A stretch of 64,000 nucleotides of DNA, taken from assembly GCF_036345155.1 (NCBI RefSeq), contig NZ_CP107772.1:5456001-5520000 (forward strand), in the 5' to 3' direction. How positions within the stretch are numbered: position 1 is the stretch's first letter; each line of letters begins with the position of its first letter. This document shows, piece by piece, positions 33,944 to 43,914 of the stretch. Under the pieces are notes generated by a model that did not search any database, had not been told where the DNA came from, and saw nothing but the letters and a program-made list of their open reading frames with translations. Position numbers and translations under genes: made by a program. Source of the DNA: Streptomyces sp. NBC_00582. Its GTDB lineage: Bacteria > Actinomycetota > Actinomycetes > Streptomycetales > Streptomycetaceae.

Positions 33944-35101
33944 TCATGGCGCCGACTCCTCCAGCGCACGCAGCACATCCGCCACCAGGTCCTCGGGGTC
34001 CTCGGCGCCGACCGACAGCCGGATGAACCCCTCCGGCACCGCGTCGCCGCCCCAGCGCCCCCGCCGCTCGGCGGTGGAACGGACCCCGCCGAAGCTGGTC
34101 GCGTCGTCCACCAGCCGCAGCGCCTCCAGGAAACGCTCGGCACGCGCACGCGTGGGCAGCGTGAACGACACCACGCACCCGAAGCGCCGCATCTGCCGGG
34201 CGGCCACCTCGTGGGAGGGGTCGCCGGGCAGCCCGGGATGGCGCAGCCCGGTCACCTCCGGCCGGTCCCGCAGCGCTTCGGCGACGGCCAGGGCGGTGGC
34301 GGCCTGCCGGTCGACCCGGAGCTGGAGCGTGGCGAGCGAACGGTGCGCCAGCCAGGCCTCCATCGGGCCGGGGATCGCCCCGGCGATCTTCCGCCACCGA
34401 CGTACGGCGGTCATCGCCTCGCCGGCCCGTCCGGTGACGTATCCGAGGAGGATGTCACCGTGTCCCGTGAGCTGCTTGGTACCGCTGGCCACGGAGAAGT
34501 CGGCGCCGAGTTCCAGCGGGCGCTGTCCCAGCGGGGTCGCGAGGGTGTTGTCGACGGCCACGAGAGCGCCACGCGCGTGTGCCGCCTCGACGAGCCGCCG
34601 GATGTCGCAGACGTCGAGGCCGGGGTTGGACGGCGACTCGATCCACAGCAGCCGGGCGCCGTCGAGGGCGTCGAGCTGGGCGTCGCCGCCGGTCGGGGCG
34701 GTCCGCACCTCGACGCCGTACACCTGCAGTTGCTCACGCAGCAGAGACAGCGCCTGGTAGCCGTCGTCGGGCAGGACGACGGTGTCGCCGGAGCGCAGCC
34801 GGGAGAAGAGCAGCGCCGAGATCGCGGCCATGCCGGAGGCGAAGGCCAGCGTCTCGACGTCGTCCCGCCCCGGTGCCTCCAGTTCGCCGATGGCCAGCTC
34901 CAGACGGCTCCAGGTGGGGTTCTCGTCGCGGCCGTAGGTGTACGGCCCGGTCGGCTCCCCGGGCAGGTGGTAGTGCGCGGCGAACACCGGTCCCGGAAGG
35001 GTCGGTTCGTACTTCACCGGCTCCGGCAGCCCGGCCCGTACCGCGCGCGTGCCCTCACCGGCGTCCCGGGGGAGGGCGCGGGCCCCGGGGGAGTCGCTCA
35101 T
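33944..35101 (-). CDS. Cystathionine gamma-lyase/synthase-type PLP enzyme
   Basis: 385 residues from ATG 35101. Cys/Met-metabolism PLP fold: YTYGRDENPTWSRLELAIGELE at the start, FASGMAAISALL, substrate-binding WIESPSNPGLDVCDI, DNTLATPLGQRPLELGAD, and the PLP lysine in SVASGTKQLTGHGD. Family members exchange or remove the gamma substituent of cystathionine or O-acylhomoserine; lyase versus synthase cannot be settled by these motifs. The start codon overlaps the stop of the phosphatase gene by 4 bp (ATGA), so translation is coupled. Confidence 0.87.
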   Translation of the reverse strand: MSDSPGARALPRDAGEGTRAVRAGLPEPVKYEPTLPGPVFAAHYHLPGEPTGPYTYGRDENPTWSRLELAIGELEAPGRDDVETLAFASGMAAISALLFSRLRSGDTVVLPDDGYQALSLLREQLQVYGVEVRTAPTGGDAQLDALDGARLLWIESPSNPGLDVCDIRRLVEAAHARGALVAVDNTLATPLGQRPLELGADFSVASGTKQLTGHGDILLGYVTGRAGEAMTAVRRWRKIAGAIPGPMEAWLAHRSLATLQLRVDRQAATALAVAEALRDRPEVTGLRHPGLPGDPSHEVAARQMRRFGCVVSFTLPTRARAERFLEALRLVDDATSFGGVRSTAERRGRWGGDAVPEGFIRLSVGAEDPEDLVADVLRALEESAP

Positions 35102-35589
35102 GGCGTCCGTCCTTCCAGGTCCTCGCTCACGGCGTCCAGCAGCCCGGCGGACGCCGCCTCCACCATCTCGAGGCACTCCTCGAAGCCGTCCCGGCCGCCG
35201 TAGTAGGGGTCGGGGACGTCGAGGTCGTCCCGTGCGGCGGGGTCGTAGGAGCGCAGCAGACGGACCTTCCCGGCGTCCTCGGCGGTGGGCGCCATGCGGC
35301 GCAGGGCCTTGAGGTGTCCGGCGTCCAGGGCGATCACGAGGTCCAGGCGGGCGAACCAGGACGGCTCGAACACCCGGGCCGTGTGAGCGAGGGCGTAACC
35401 GTTCTGCTCCAGGACGGAGAGGGTGCGCGGGTCGGCGCCCTCGCCCTCGTGCCAGTCGCCCGTACCGGCGCTGTCGACCTCTACCAGCCCGTCGAGGCCG
35501 GCGTCCGCCACGCGCGCGCGGAAGACCGATTCGGCCATCGGTGAGCGGCAGATGTTGCCGGTGCAGACGAAACAGACGCGGTAGGTCAT
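35098..35589 (-). CDS. ptpA: Low-molecular-weight protein tyrosine phosphatase
   Basis: 163 residues. The P-loop is CTGNICRS (C9 to R15) right after MTYRVCFV, and the general acid lies in DVPDPYYGG (about 125-133), both complete. These phosphatases remove phosphate from tyrosine; the S. coelicolor orthologue PtpA affects antibiotic production when overexpressed (recalled). It is the first gene of a two-gene operon with the PLP lyase, overlapping it by 4 bp, and begins 122 bp from the end of nothing else on this strand except the holin-like gene, which lies just upstream and ends 7 bp before it. Confidence 0.92.
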   Translation of the reverse strand: MTYRVCFVCTGNICRSPMAESVFRARVADAGLDGLVEVDSAGTGDWHEGEGADPRTLSVLEQNGYALAHTARVFEPSWFARLDLVIALDAGHLKALRRMAPTAEDAGKVRLLRSYDPAARDDLDVPDPYYGGRDGFEECLEMVEAASAGLLDAVSEDLEGRTP

Positions 35590-35596
35590 CGCGGGT

Positions 35597-35974
35597 TCAG
35601 TCCCCGTCCGGCAGAACGACGTTGAGCGCCCAGGAGACGACGGAGACGATCAGGCCGCCGCCGACCGCAGTCCAGAAGCCGTCGACGTGGAAGCTGAGAT
35701 CGAACACGCCAGCCAGCCAGGAGGTCAGCAACAGCATCAGGGCGTTGACGATCAGGGTGATCAGACCGAGGGTCAGGATGAACAGCGGGAAGGTCAGCAC
35801 CTTCACGATCGGCTTGACCAGGAAGTTCACCAGGCCGAAGAGCAGGGCGACGAGCAGGAGGGTGAAGATCTCCTTGCCCTTGTTGTCACCGGACAGGGTT
35901 ATGCCGGACAGCGCCCAGACGGCGACCGCCAGGGCACCCGCGTTGGCGATCGTCTTGACTACGAAATTCTTCAT
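35597..35974 (-). CDS. Phage-holin-family (Mycobacterium type) small membrane protein
   Basis: 125 residues from ATG 35974. Four hydrophobic helices are evident (IANAGALAVAVWALSGITL, IFTLLLVALLFGLVNFLV, FPLFILTLGLITLIVNALML and FWTAVGGGLIVSVVSWALNV), with the conserved NFLVKPIVKVLTFPLFILTLGL block of the phage_holin_4_2 family. Despite the family name it is a widespread chromosomal protein with no proven lytic role. It ends 7 bp before the phosphatase gene on the same strand and so is probably the first gene of that operon. Divergent from the cupin gene. Confidence 0.9.
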   Translation of the reverse strand: MKNFVVKTIANAGALAVAVWALSGITLSGDNKGKEIFTLLLVALLFGLVNFLVKPIVKVLTFPLFILTLGLITLIVNALMLLLTSWLAGVFDLSFHVDGFWTAVGGGLIVSVVSWALNVVLPDGD

Positions 35975-36032
35975 GTGTCTGATCGTGGCAGAGAGATCGG
36001 CAACGGGCACCGGGCGAGGGCGGACCAAGTAG

Positions 36033-36350
36033 ATGAAGGCATTCCGGTTGGATGAACTGGAGGCGGAGCGAGCCTCCAACGACGGCGCGTACCTGCAGTT
36101 CCTGCGGGAGCGGAACATGTCGGTGGGCCTGTACGCGCTCAACGCCGGGGAACACGATCCGCAGAACCCGCACCAACAGGACGAGGTGTACTTCGTCGTG
36201 AGCGGCCGGGCGTCGATCACCGTCGGGCTGGAGACCACCCAGGTCGCGCGCGGCAGCGTGGTGTACGTCCCGGCCGGGGTCGCCCACAAGTTCCACCACA
36301 TCAGCGAGGACCTGCGGGTCCTGGTGGTGTTCTCTCCGCCCGAGGCCTGA
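36033..36350 (+). CDS. Small cupin-domain protein
   Basis: 105 residues forming one cupin barrel. Motif 1 is reduced (NPHQQDEVYFVVSGRASITVG, about 46-66: the first His and the Glu are present) and motif 2 is GSVVYVPAGVAHKFHHIS (about 73-90, with the His). A metal site is therefore likely, but the reaction is unknown. It is divergent from the holin-like gene, separated by 58 bp, and is followed by a 150-bp gap before the small DUF5326 gene. Confidence 0.85.
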   Translation: MKAFRLDELEAERASNDGAYLQFLRERNMSVGLYALNAGEHDPQNPHQQDEVYFVVSGRASITVGLETTQVARGSVVYVPAGVAHKFHHISEDLRVLVVFSPPEA

Positions 36351-36505
36351 CCCGGGACTCCGGGTTCCCTAGGGGATCGATCAGGGGAGGACAAGGGGCG
36401 CCGGGCCCCCGCCGGCCCCCCTCGCGGTCCTAGCATCGACGGCAGGACATCGGAAGCATCCGGACTCACGGGAGTTCCGGCCGGACGAGGACAAGGACGA
36501 GGGCG

Positions 36506-36718
36506 ATGCGAGAGATCTTCGCGGGACTGCCGTGGTGGGTGAAGTGGGTGGCGGTGCCGGTCATCGCCCTGGTCGTCTTCGGCGGCCTGATAGCCAGCGT
36601 CGTGGGCTTCCTGGTCTGGCTCCTGTTCAAGGTGCTGATCTTCGTCGCCCTGGTCGGCGGACTGGTCTACGTCGTGCGGAAGTTCATGGCGGGTTCCTCC
36701 TCGCGCGGCGACTGGTGA
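36506..36718 (+). CDS. Small membrane protein (DUF5326 type)
   Basis: 70 residues: a short amphipathic start (MREIFAGLPWWVKWV), two hydrophobic segments (about 15-35 and 37-58, VVGFLVWLLFKVLIFVALVGG) and a short basic, Ser-rich tail. No catalytic features. A conserved Streptomyces small protein upstream of ssgR. Its function is unknown; position 200 bp before ssgR could be chance. GAGGACAAGGACGAGG stretches before the ATG make a plausible ribosome-binding site. Confidence 0.75.
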   Translation: MREIFAGLPWWVKWVAVPVIALVVFGGLIASVVGFLVWLLFKVLIFVALVGGLVYVVRKFMAGSSSRGDW

Positions 36719-36918
36719 GTGGTGCGGGAGACCACTGAGCGGTAACAGGAATCACCTGTTCCCTCGGCTGGGGGAAGTTTCCCGCCGGGCCGGTCCGCGG
36801 GCGGTGGTGGAGGGTTAAAGTCCACAACTCCTCGCGGGGAAGAACCCCGCGAGCGGCTCACACCCCCCTCCCGTGTCTCCCCGCACGGGCCGCCCCCTCG
36901 CGCTTCGGGAGTGACCCC

Positions 36919-37800
36919 TTGACCCTGGTCGACACCGCATCCCCGGAACCCCTCGCACCCCCCGCCCGGCGTCCCCCGACGCCCCCGCTCCAGCGCCCTC
37001 CGGGCACGGGACTCCCCGAGCAACCCCGTTCCGCGACGACGCAGCCGAACCCCGCCATGACCCTCATCGGGTCGGTGCAGCGCGCGATGCGTCTGCTGGA
37101 GTCCGTCGCCGAGCACGAGTACGGAGCCCCGGCCAAGCAACTGGCGAGGGAGACCGGCCTCGCGCTCCCCACGGCCTACCACCTGCTGCGCACCCTCGTG
37201 TACGAGGGCTATCTACGGCGGGACAAAGGGCTGTTCTTCCTCGGCGAGGCGGCCGAGCGGCTGGCCGGCAGCGGAGCCGCGCAGAAACGTCGCAGCACCG
37301 TCGCGGACACCCTCGCCGGGTGGCGCGATTCGATCGGTGTCCCCGTGTACTACGCCCGGTACCGCGACGGCGAGATCGAGGTCATGTGCGTCTCCGACAC
37401 CCCGGGCAATCCGGCGGTGCAGGAGTGGGCCGACTTCCGCGAGACCGGGCACGCGCACGCCATCGGGCAGTGTCTGCTGTCCCAGATGGACGAGGACGCC
37501 CGCCGCGACCACCTGGACCGTCACCCCGTTCAGGCGATCACTCCGTACACCGTGCGTGACGATCACACCCTGCTGCGACGCCTGGAGCGGACGCGGCGCA
37601 TGGAACCGGTCGTGGAGAGGCAGGAATACGCACTGGGGACGGTGTGTGCCGCGATCCCGATCACCGTCGGCACCACGGTGGCGACGATGGCCATCTCCCT
37701 GCCCGCCCGTCGGGCCGACCGGCTGCTTCCGGCGGCACGACAGTTGCAGAGCGAGATCGGGAGCAATTTGGGGTCAATCGCGATCTCTATCAGTATGTGA
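36919..37800 (+). CDS. ssgR: IclR-family regulator SsgR
   Basis: 293 residues if the TTG at 36919 (GGGAG 8 bases upstream) is used; 247 residues from the ATG at 37057 (MTLIGSVQRAMRLLESVA), which opens the normal IclR winged helix. The first 46 residues are Pro/Arg-rich and may not be translated. The helix-turn-helix is in KQLARETGLALPTAYHLLRTLVYEGYL; the effector domain follows (WADFRETGHAHAIGQCLL, EYALGTVCAAIPI). SsgR activates ssgA in S. coelicolor (established). It lies directly upstream of ssgA with a 136-bp gap, so this is the developmental pair. Confidence 0.92.
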   Translation: MTLVDTASPEPLAPPARRPPTPPLQRPPGTGLPEQPRSATTQPNPAMTLIGSVQRAMRLLESVAEHEYGAPAKQLARETGLALPTAYHLLRTLVYEGYLRRDKGLFFLGEAAERLAGSGAAQKRRSTVADTLAGWRDSIGVPVYYARYRDGEIEVMCVSDTPGNPAVQEWADFRETGHAHAIGQCLLSQMDEDARRDHLDRHPVQAITPYTVRDDHTLLRRLERTRRMEPVVERQEYALGTVCAAIPITVGTTVATMAISLPARRADRLLPAARQLQSEIGSNLGSIAISISM

Positions 37801-37936
37801 AAACTCACTCCTTGTGATCTGTTGTGCACGTTCAGCAAGATGCGGTGCAGTGTCAGGGGTTGATTACCGGCCATTCGACGGCAAATGACGGGGTAACGCG
37901 ATGCGCGAGTCCGTACAGGCAGTTCAGGCAGAAGTC

Positions 37937-38347
37937 ATGATGAGTTTCCTCGTGTCCGAGGAGCTCTCGTTCCGCATCCCGGTGGAACTGGGCTATGAGT
38001 CGCGCGATCCCTATGCCGTACGGCTCACCTTCCATCTGCCCGGCGACGCCCCGGTGACCTGGGCCTTCGGGCGCGAGCTGCTCATCGACGGGGTGGGCAG
38101 GCCGTGCGGGGAGGGGGACGTACGAGTCTCGCCCGTGGACCCCGACGCGCTCGGCGAGGTGCTGATCCGGCTTCAGGTGGGCGGTGACCAGGCGCTGTTC
38201 CGGTCGTCGACGGCTCCCCTGGTGGCCTTCCTGGACCGTACCGACAAGCTGGTCCCGCTGGGCCAGGAGGGTGCGCTCGCCGACTTCGACGCCCATCTCG
38301 ACGAGGCGCTCGACCGGATCCTCGCCGAGGAACAGAGCGCCGGCTGA
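37937..38347 (+). CDS. ssgA: SsgA sporulation cell-division activator
   Basis: 136 residues from ATG 37937 (a second ATG follows at once at 37940, and an ATG at 37901 is a weaker alternative). The SALP-family signature is clear: MSFLVSEELSFRIPVEL, AVRLTFHLPGDAPVTWAFGRELL, LVAFLDRTDKLVPLGQE and a helical end with LDEALDRILAEEQ. SsgA marks future septum sites and helps recruit FtsZ through SsgB during sporulation, and its level affects branching and fragmentation in liquid culture. Regulated by SsgR from the gene upstream. Convergent with the YibE/F gene over a hairpin. Confidence 0.95.
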   Translation: MMSFLVSEELSFRIPVELGYESRDPYAVRLTFHLPGDAPVTWAFGRELLIDGVGRPCGEGDVRVSPVDPDALGEVLIRLQVGGDQALFRSSTAPLVAFLDRTDKLVPLGQEGALADFDAHLDEALDRILAEEQSAG

Positions 38348-38417
38348 CCGGCCGACGGCTGGCGGAGGCGGAACGCTTCGCCAGGGGGTGGGGCCTTGCA
38401 GGAACGCTTCTCCTTCA

Positions 38418-38450
38418 GGGGTGTGGGCGCCTCTCGGGCGCCCACACCCC
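38418..38450. terminator. Bidirectional terminator between ssgA and the YibE/F gene
   Basis: Perfect 14-bp stem GGGGTGTGGGCGCC / GGCGCCCACACCCC with TCTCG loop, between convergent stops at 38347 and 38527. Confidence 0.82.
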
Positions 38451-38526
38451 GTTGTACGTCCCGGTGCATCCGGGCGGCCCCGCCGGCGTCCGCGCCCCAT
38501 CGCCCGGCCTCACTGCTCGCGGGGCC

Positions 38527-40269
38527 TCAGTGCTTGCGCCGTCTCCCCCGGCCACCGCGGGGCTGGGCCGCGGGGGCGGCCGTCGGCGCTCCCGCCGGAG
38601 CCGGTTCCGGTGCCGGTGCGGTCGCGGTCGTCGTGCCCGGTTCGGGGCGGTCGGCCGCGACGACGAGGGCCGCGAGGGCCGTGGTGACCGGCACCGACGC
38701 CACCAGACCGATCGAACCCACGAGGGTGCGCACGATCTCCTCGGCGACCAGCTCGCTGTTGGCGACCGTGCCGACGCTGCTCTGCGCGATCGAGAAGAGC
38801 AGCAGCAGCGGCAGGGCGGCACCGGCGTAGGCGAGGACGAGCGTGTTCACCACGGACGCGATGTGGTCGCGGCCGATGCGGATGCCGGCCCGGTACAGCC
38901 CACGCCAGCCCATCGCCGGGTTGGCCTCGTGGAGTTCCCAGACGGCGGAGGTCTGGGTCACCGTCACGTCGTCGAGGACACCGAGCGAGCCGATGATGAT
39001 GCCGGCGAGCAGCAGACCGCTCATGTCGATCGACGGGTACAGACCGTGGATCAGGCCGGTGTTGTCGTCCGTGTTGCCGGTGAGCGCCGCCCAGTCGACG
39101 AACCAGGAGCCGAGGAAGCCGATCAGCATCAGCGAGATGAGCGTGCCGAGCACGGCGACGGAGGTACGCGCCGACAGTCCGTGGCACAGATACAGGGCGA
39201 TCAGCATGATGGCGCTGGACCCCACCACGGCCACGAGCAGCGGATTCGAGCCCTGCAGGATCGCGGGCAGGATGAAGAAGTTCAGGATGAGGAAGCTCGC
39301 GGCGAGCGCCACCAGTGCCATGACACCGCGCAGCCGGCCGACGACCACGACGGCGACCGCGAAGATGACGGCCAGCACGGTCAGCGGGATACGGCGGTTC
39401 ACATCGGTGACCGAGTACTGCAGGTCCTTCGGCGCGGAGGGCTCGTAGGCCACCACGACCTTCTCGCCCTGCTCCAGCTGCCGTGACTGGTCCGGCTGGA
39501 CGATCTCGGTGAACGTCCGGCCCTTGTCGTCGCCGGTGTCCACCCGGATCGTCGCCTTCTTGCAGGTGGCGTTCGCCTGCTGCGCGGCGGAGGAGCCCCC
39601 GGCGGTGGAGGTGTCACCGGTCGACGTGCCACCGGAGGCGTTCACCGACTGGCAGCTGACCTTGACGACCTTGGTGACCGTGGCGTGCTGCGTCTGGCGG
39701 TCGAAGCCGACGCCGGTGCGCTGATGCGACGGGGCACCACCGGGCCACAGCACGACGAGCCCGACAAGCACCGCTGCGGCGAACGGGATGAGGACGGCCC
39801 CGATGACCTTGCGCAGATGCTTGGAGACGGGGGCGGCGGGACCGTGGTTGTGGCTGTGCCCATGCCCGTGGCCCTGCCCGTGTCCATTCCCGCCTCCGGG
39901 GCTGCTGCCCCGGCCGCCGGTGTGACCGTCGTCGGGGCCGTGCCCATGACCTCCGCCGCCACCTGGACCCGGTCCGTGCGGCTGGTTCGGCGCCGGTCCG
40001 GCGCCACGGTGGTGCTCGTGCCCTGAGTGGTGCTCGTGCCCTGAGTGGTGCTCAGGCCCCTGCCCATAGCCGCGCCCAACATCGTGCCCCCGGTCGAACC
40101 CGCCGTCGAAGCCGCCGTCGAAGCCGAAGTCCCGGCTGTCCTCGCGCCCCGGCCCACGTCCGAAGTGATCGCCGGGACCGCCGGTGGGACCCCCGCCAGG
40201 GCCGCCGGTGGCGCCGGGCCTGCGGGGGGGCTCGCCGGGCGGGTACGGGGGCTGGTGTGTCGTGGTCAC
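38527..40269 (-). CDS. YibE/F-family membrane protein with His/Gly-rich N-terminal head
   Basis: 580 residues from GTG 40269. The first ~160 residues are Gly/His/Pro-rich, with HEHHSGHEHH and GHGHGHSHNHG runs that could bind metal. A membrane anchor (about 165-185, GAVLIPFAAAVLVGLVVLW) leads to an outer domain of about 120 residues. The YibE/F membrane region (about 305-550) follows, with about seven helices and conserved LGVLDDVTVTQTSAVWELH and NTLVLAYAGAALPLLLL blocks. The tail is Pro/Ala-rich ending in basic RGRRRKH. Function of the family is not proven; transport is suspected. The His-rich head suggests a metal link, which is inference. Confidence 0.85.
   Translation of the reverse strand: MTTTHQPPYPPGEPPRRPGATGGPGGGPTGGPGDHFGRGPGREDSRDFGFDGGFDGGFDRGHDVGRGYGQGPEHHSGHEHHSGHEHHRGAGPAPNQPHGPGPGGGGGHGHGPDDGHTGGRGSSPGGGNGHGQGHGHGHSHNHGPAAPVSKHLRKVIGAVLIPFAAAVLVGLVVLWPGGAPSHQRTGVGFDRQTQHATVTKVVKVSCQSVNASGGTSTGDTSTAGGSSAAQQANATCKKATIRVDTGDDKGRTFTEIVQPDQSRQLEQGEKVVVAYEPSAPKDLQYSVTDVNRRIPLTVLAVIFAVAVVVVGRLRGVMALVALAASFLILNFFILPAILQGSNPLLVAVVGSSAIMLIALYLCHGLSARTSVAVLGTLISLMLIGFLGSWFVDWAALTGNTDDNTGLIHGLYPSIDMSGLLLAGIIIGSLGVLDDVTVTQTSAVWELHEANPAMGWRGLYRAGIRIGRDHIASVVNTLVLAYAGAALPLLLLFSIAQSSVGTVANSELVAEEIVRTLVGSIGLVASVPVTTALAALVVAADRPEPGTTTATAPAPEPAPAGAPTAAPAAQPRGGRGRRRKH
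40009..40062. repeat. 18-bp tandem repeat coding His-rich hexapeptides
   Basis: Units 40009-40026 and 40027-40044 are identical (GTGGTGCTCGTGCCCTGA), followed by a decayed third copy. On the minus strand they encode repeated HSGHEH in the head of the YibE/F protein, so copy number may vary between strains. Confidence 0.85.
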
Positions 40270-40401
40270 CGCCCGATCATCGCAAGAACGGCACCGGCCC
40301 ACTGTTCACCGCGCCACACATGACGCTAGCGTGGAGCCACCTTTGCACACGCGGGAGCTCGGAGCACCGGGCTGAGAGGGCGCTGACCTCCGTCTTCGCG
40401 A

Positions 40402-40417
40402 TGTTTCACGTGGAACG
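40402..40417. other. parS-like site inside the TPP riboswitch, one mismatch
   Basis: TGTTTCACGTGGAACG: core GTTTCACGTGGAAC differs from the perfect core by one base. Confidence 0.75.
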
Positions 40418-40433
40418 TCACCAGAGCGAGTGA

Positions 40434-40449
40434 TGTTTCACATGAAACG
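40434..40449. other. second parS-like site inside the TPP riboswitch, one mismatch
   Basis: TGTTTCACATGAAACG: core differs from the perfect core at one central base; 32 bp from the site at 40402. Confidence 0.72.
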
Positions 40450-40509
40450 TCGGCAGACGGTAGCCGCTGCGTCGACCGCCGAACCTGTTACCGGGTAATG
40501 CCGGCGTAG

Positions 40510-42348
<1,839 letters not shown>

Positions 42349-42374
42349 CGCCCGCCTGGTCGTCGTACTGCTCT

Positions 42375-42397
42375 CGGGAGGTGGGCGGGGCCTCCCG
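42375..42397. terminator. Possible hairpin between thiC and the VOC gene
   Basis: CGGGAGG / CCTCCCG stem of 7 bp with a 9-base loop, 27 bp past the thiC stop; convergent genes. Weak. Confidence 0.4.
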
Positions 42398-42466
42398 GAG
42401 CGGCGACGTGCGGAGCATCCGCGTCTGAGGCGTGATCCAAACGACAGGCGCTCGTGACCAATACAC

Positions 42467-42856
42467 CTAGGCGTCCTGCGGGTACCAGCGCAGTTCCACG
42501 GTGTTGCCGTCCGGGTCCGCGACGTAGACCGACGTGGCGACGCCGCGTGCGCCGTAGCGCGGTACGGGGCCTTCGAGGACCGTGAAGGTCTTCGAGGCGA
42601 TCAACTCGTCCCAGTCCAGGGGGTCGACGGTGAGGCATATGTGGTCGACGTTCGACTCGCCGCGCGGCCGGGCGACCAGGTCGACGATGGTGTCGGGGGT
42701 GATCCGCACCGACGGGAAGGGCACCGCGCCTGCCCGCCAGTCGGCGACGCGGACCGGTTCCAGGCCGAGGAGTCCGGCGTAGAAGTCCAGGGACCGCTCG
42801 ACGTCGTCGACGTTGAGGACCAGGTGGTCGAAGGCCTTCACACGGAGAGAGGTCAT
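42467..42856 (-). CDS. VOC-family (glyoxalase/dioxygenase) protein
   Basis: 129 residues from ATG 42856 with GAGGAA upstream. Two beta-alpha-beta-beta-beta units are visible (FDHLVLNVDDVERSLDFYAGLLGLEPVRV, then NVDHICLTVDPLDWDELI ... YVADPDGNTVELRWY). Metal ligands likely include H12 in FDHLVL, the His of VDHICL and the Glu of NTVELRW, so a metal site is plausible. The substrate is unknown; such small proteins include glyoxalase I, fosfomycin-resistance and extradiol dioxygenase relatives. It is divergent from a LysR gene, which may control it. Confidence 0.88.
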   Translation of the reverse strand: MTSLRVKAFDHLVLNVDDVERSLDFYAGLLGLEPVRVADWRAGAVPFPSVRITPDTIVDLVARPRGESNVDHICLTVDPLDWDELIASKTFTVLEGPVPRYGARGVATSVYVADPDGNTVELRWYPQDA

Positions 42857-42979
42857 GGGGGCTTCCTCGGCTGGTGGTGTGGGATGCGGTGGACGCTTTC
42901 CACGATCCGCCGACGCGGAGGGGGCATCAAGACGGGATCTGCATACGATCGTTGAGTGTGGCTGAAGAACGGGGGGACG

Positions 42980-43906
42980 ATGCTGGAACGGGTGGAGCTG
43001 GAGACCTTCCTGACGCTGGCCGAGGAGCTGCACTTCGGCCGTACCGCCGAGCGTCTGCGGGTCACGACGGGGCGGGTCAGCCAGGTGATCAAGAAGCTGG
43101 AGCGGCGGATCGGGGGCGCGCTGTTCGAGCGGACCAGCAGAACCGTGCGGCTCACGCCCGTCGGGCGGCGGTTGGCGGATCAGCTCCGCCCCCTGGTGGC
43201 CGGGATGGAGGAGGCGCTGCGCCGGGCCGCCGACGCGAGCCGCGGTGTCACCGGGGAACTGCGGGTCGCCTTCCTGGGCGAGGGGACGGCCCCCGCGCTC
43301 CTGAGAGCGGTGGCCCTCTTCGGTGAACGGCACCCCGAGTGCCGGGTCGAGATCCGGGAGGTCCAGCTGGCCAACTCCCGTGCGAGCCTCCTCGACGGCT
43401 CGATCGACGTGCTCATCGCCTCGTACCCCTTCGACGGCATGGCCCGTGGGCCGGCCCTGCTGACCGAACAGCGGATGCTCGCGGTCGCCGCCGGGCATCC
43501 GCTCGCCGGCGAGGAGTCGGTGTCCGTCGAGGTGCTGGCCGACCATCCCGTCGTGCAGTACCCGGAGGTGACCTCGGTGGGGTTCAAACGGGACCGCACC
43601 CCGGACCGCACCCCCTCGGGCAGATTGGTGCCGAAGGGGCCGGCCGGAGGGTCCTTCTCCGAGATGCTCACGCTGGTGGCGATGGGCCGAGGCGTCCTTC
43701 CCGTCGGGGAACACGCCCGGCGCTACTACCCCCGGCCTGACGTGTCGTACGTGCACCTGTACGACGCACCGCTGATCGAACGGGGACCGGTCTGGCGGGA
43801 GAGGAACACCACACGGCGCGTCCGAGCCTTCGTACGGGCCGCCGCGGACGTCGCGGAGAAGCCGTCGCCCCGCCTTGCCGCCGTAGGAGGGGGTGTCGGT
43901 GCTTGA
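42980..43906 (+). CDS. LysR-family transcriptional regulator
   Basis: 308 residues from ATG 42980 ([26 protein letters not shown]). The N-terminal winged helix contains [28 protein letters not shown]; here the recognition helix reads [12 protein letters not shown] rather than the usual QPAVSRQI. The effector domain follows from about 90 ([17 protein letters not shown]). It is divergent from the VOC gene across 123 bp, the standard LysR target layout. It ends in a TTGA/ATGA-like overlap with the next frame. Confidence 0.9.
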   Translation: MLERVELETFLTLAEELHFGRTAERLRVTTGRVSQVIKKLERRIGGALFERTSRTVRLTPVGRRLADQLRPLVAGMEEALRRAADASRGVTGELRVAFLGEGTAPALLRAVALFGERHPECRVEIREVQLANSRASLLDGSIDVLIASYPFDGMARGPALLTEQRMLAVAAGHPLAGEESVSVEVLADHPVVQYPEVTSVGFKRDRTPDRTPSGRLVPKGPAGGSFSEMLTLVAMGRGVLPVGEHARRYYPRPDVSYVHLYDAPLIERGPVWRERNTTRRVRAFVRAAADVAEKPSPRLAAVGGGVGA

Positions 43907-43914
43907 CTGATTCC

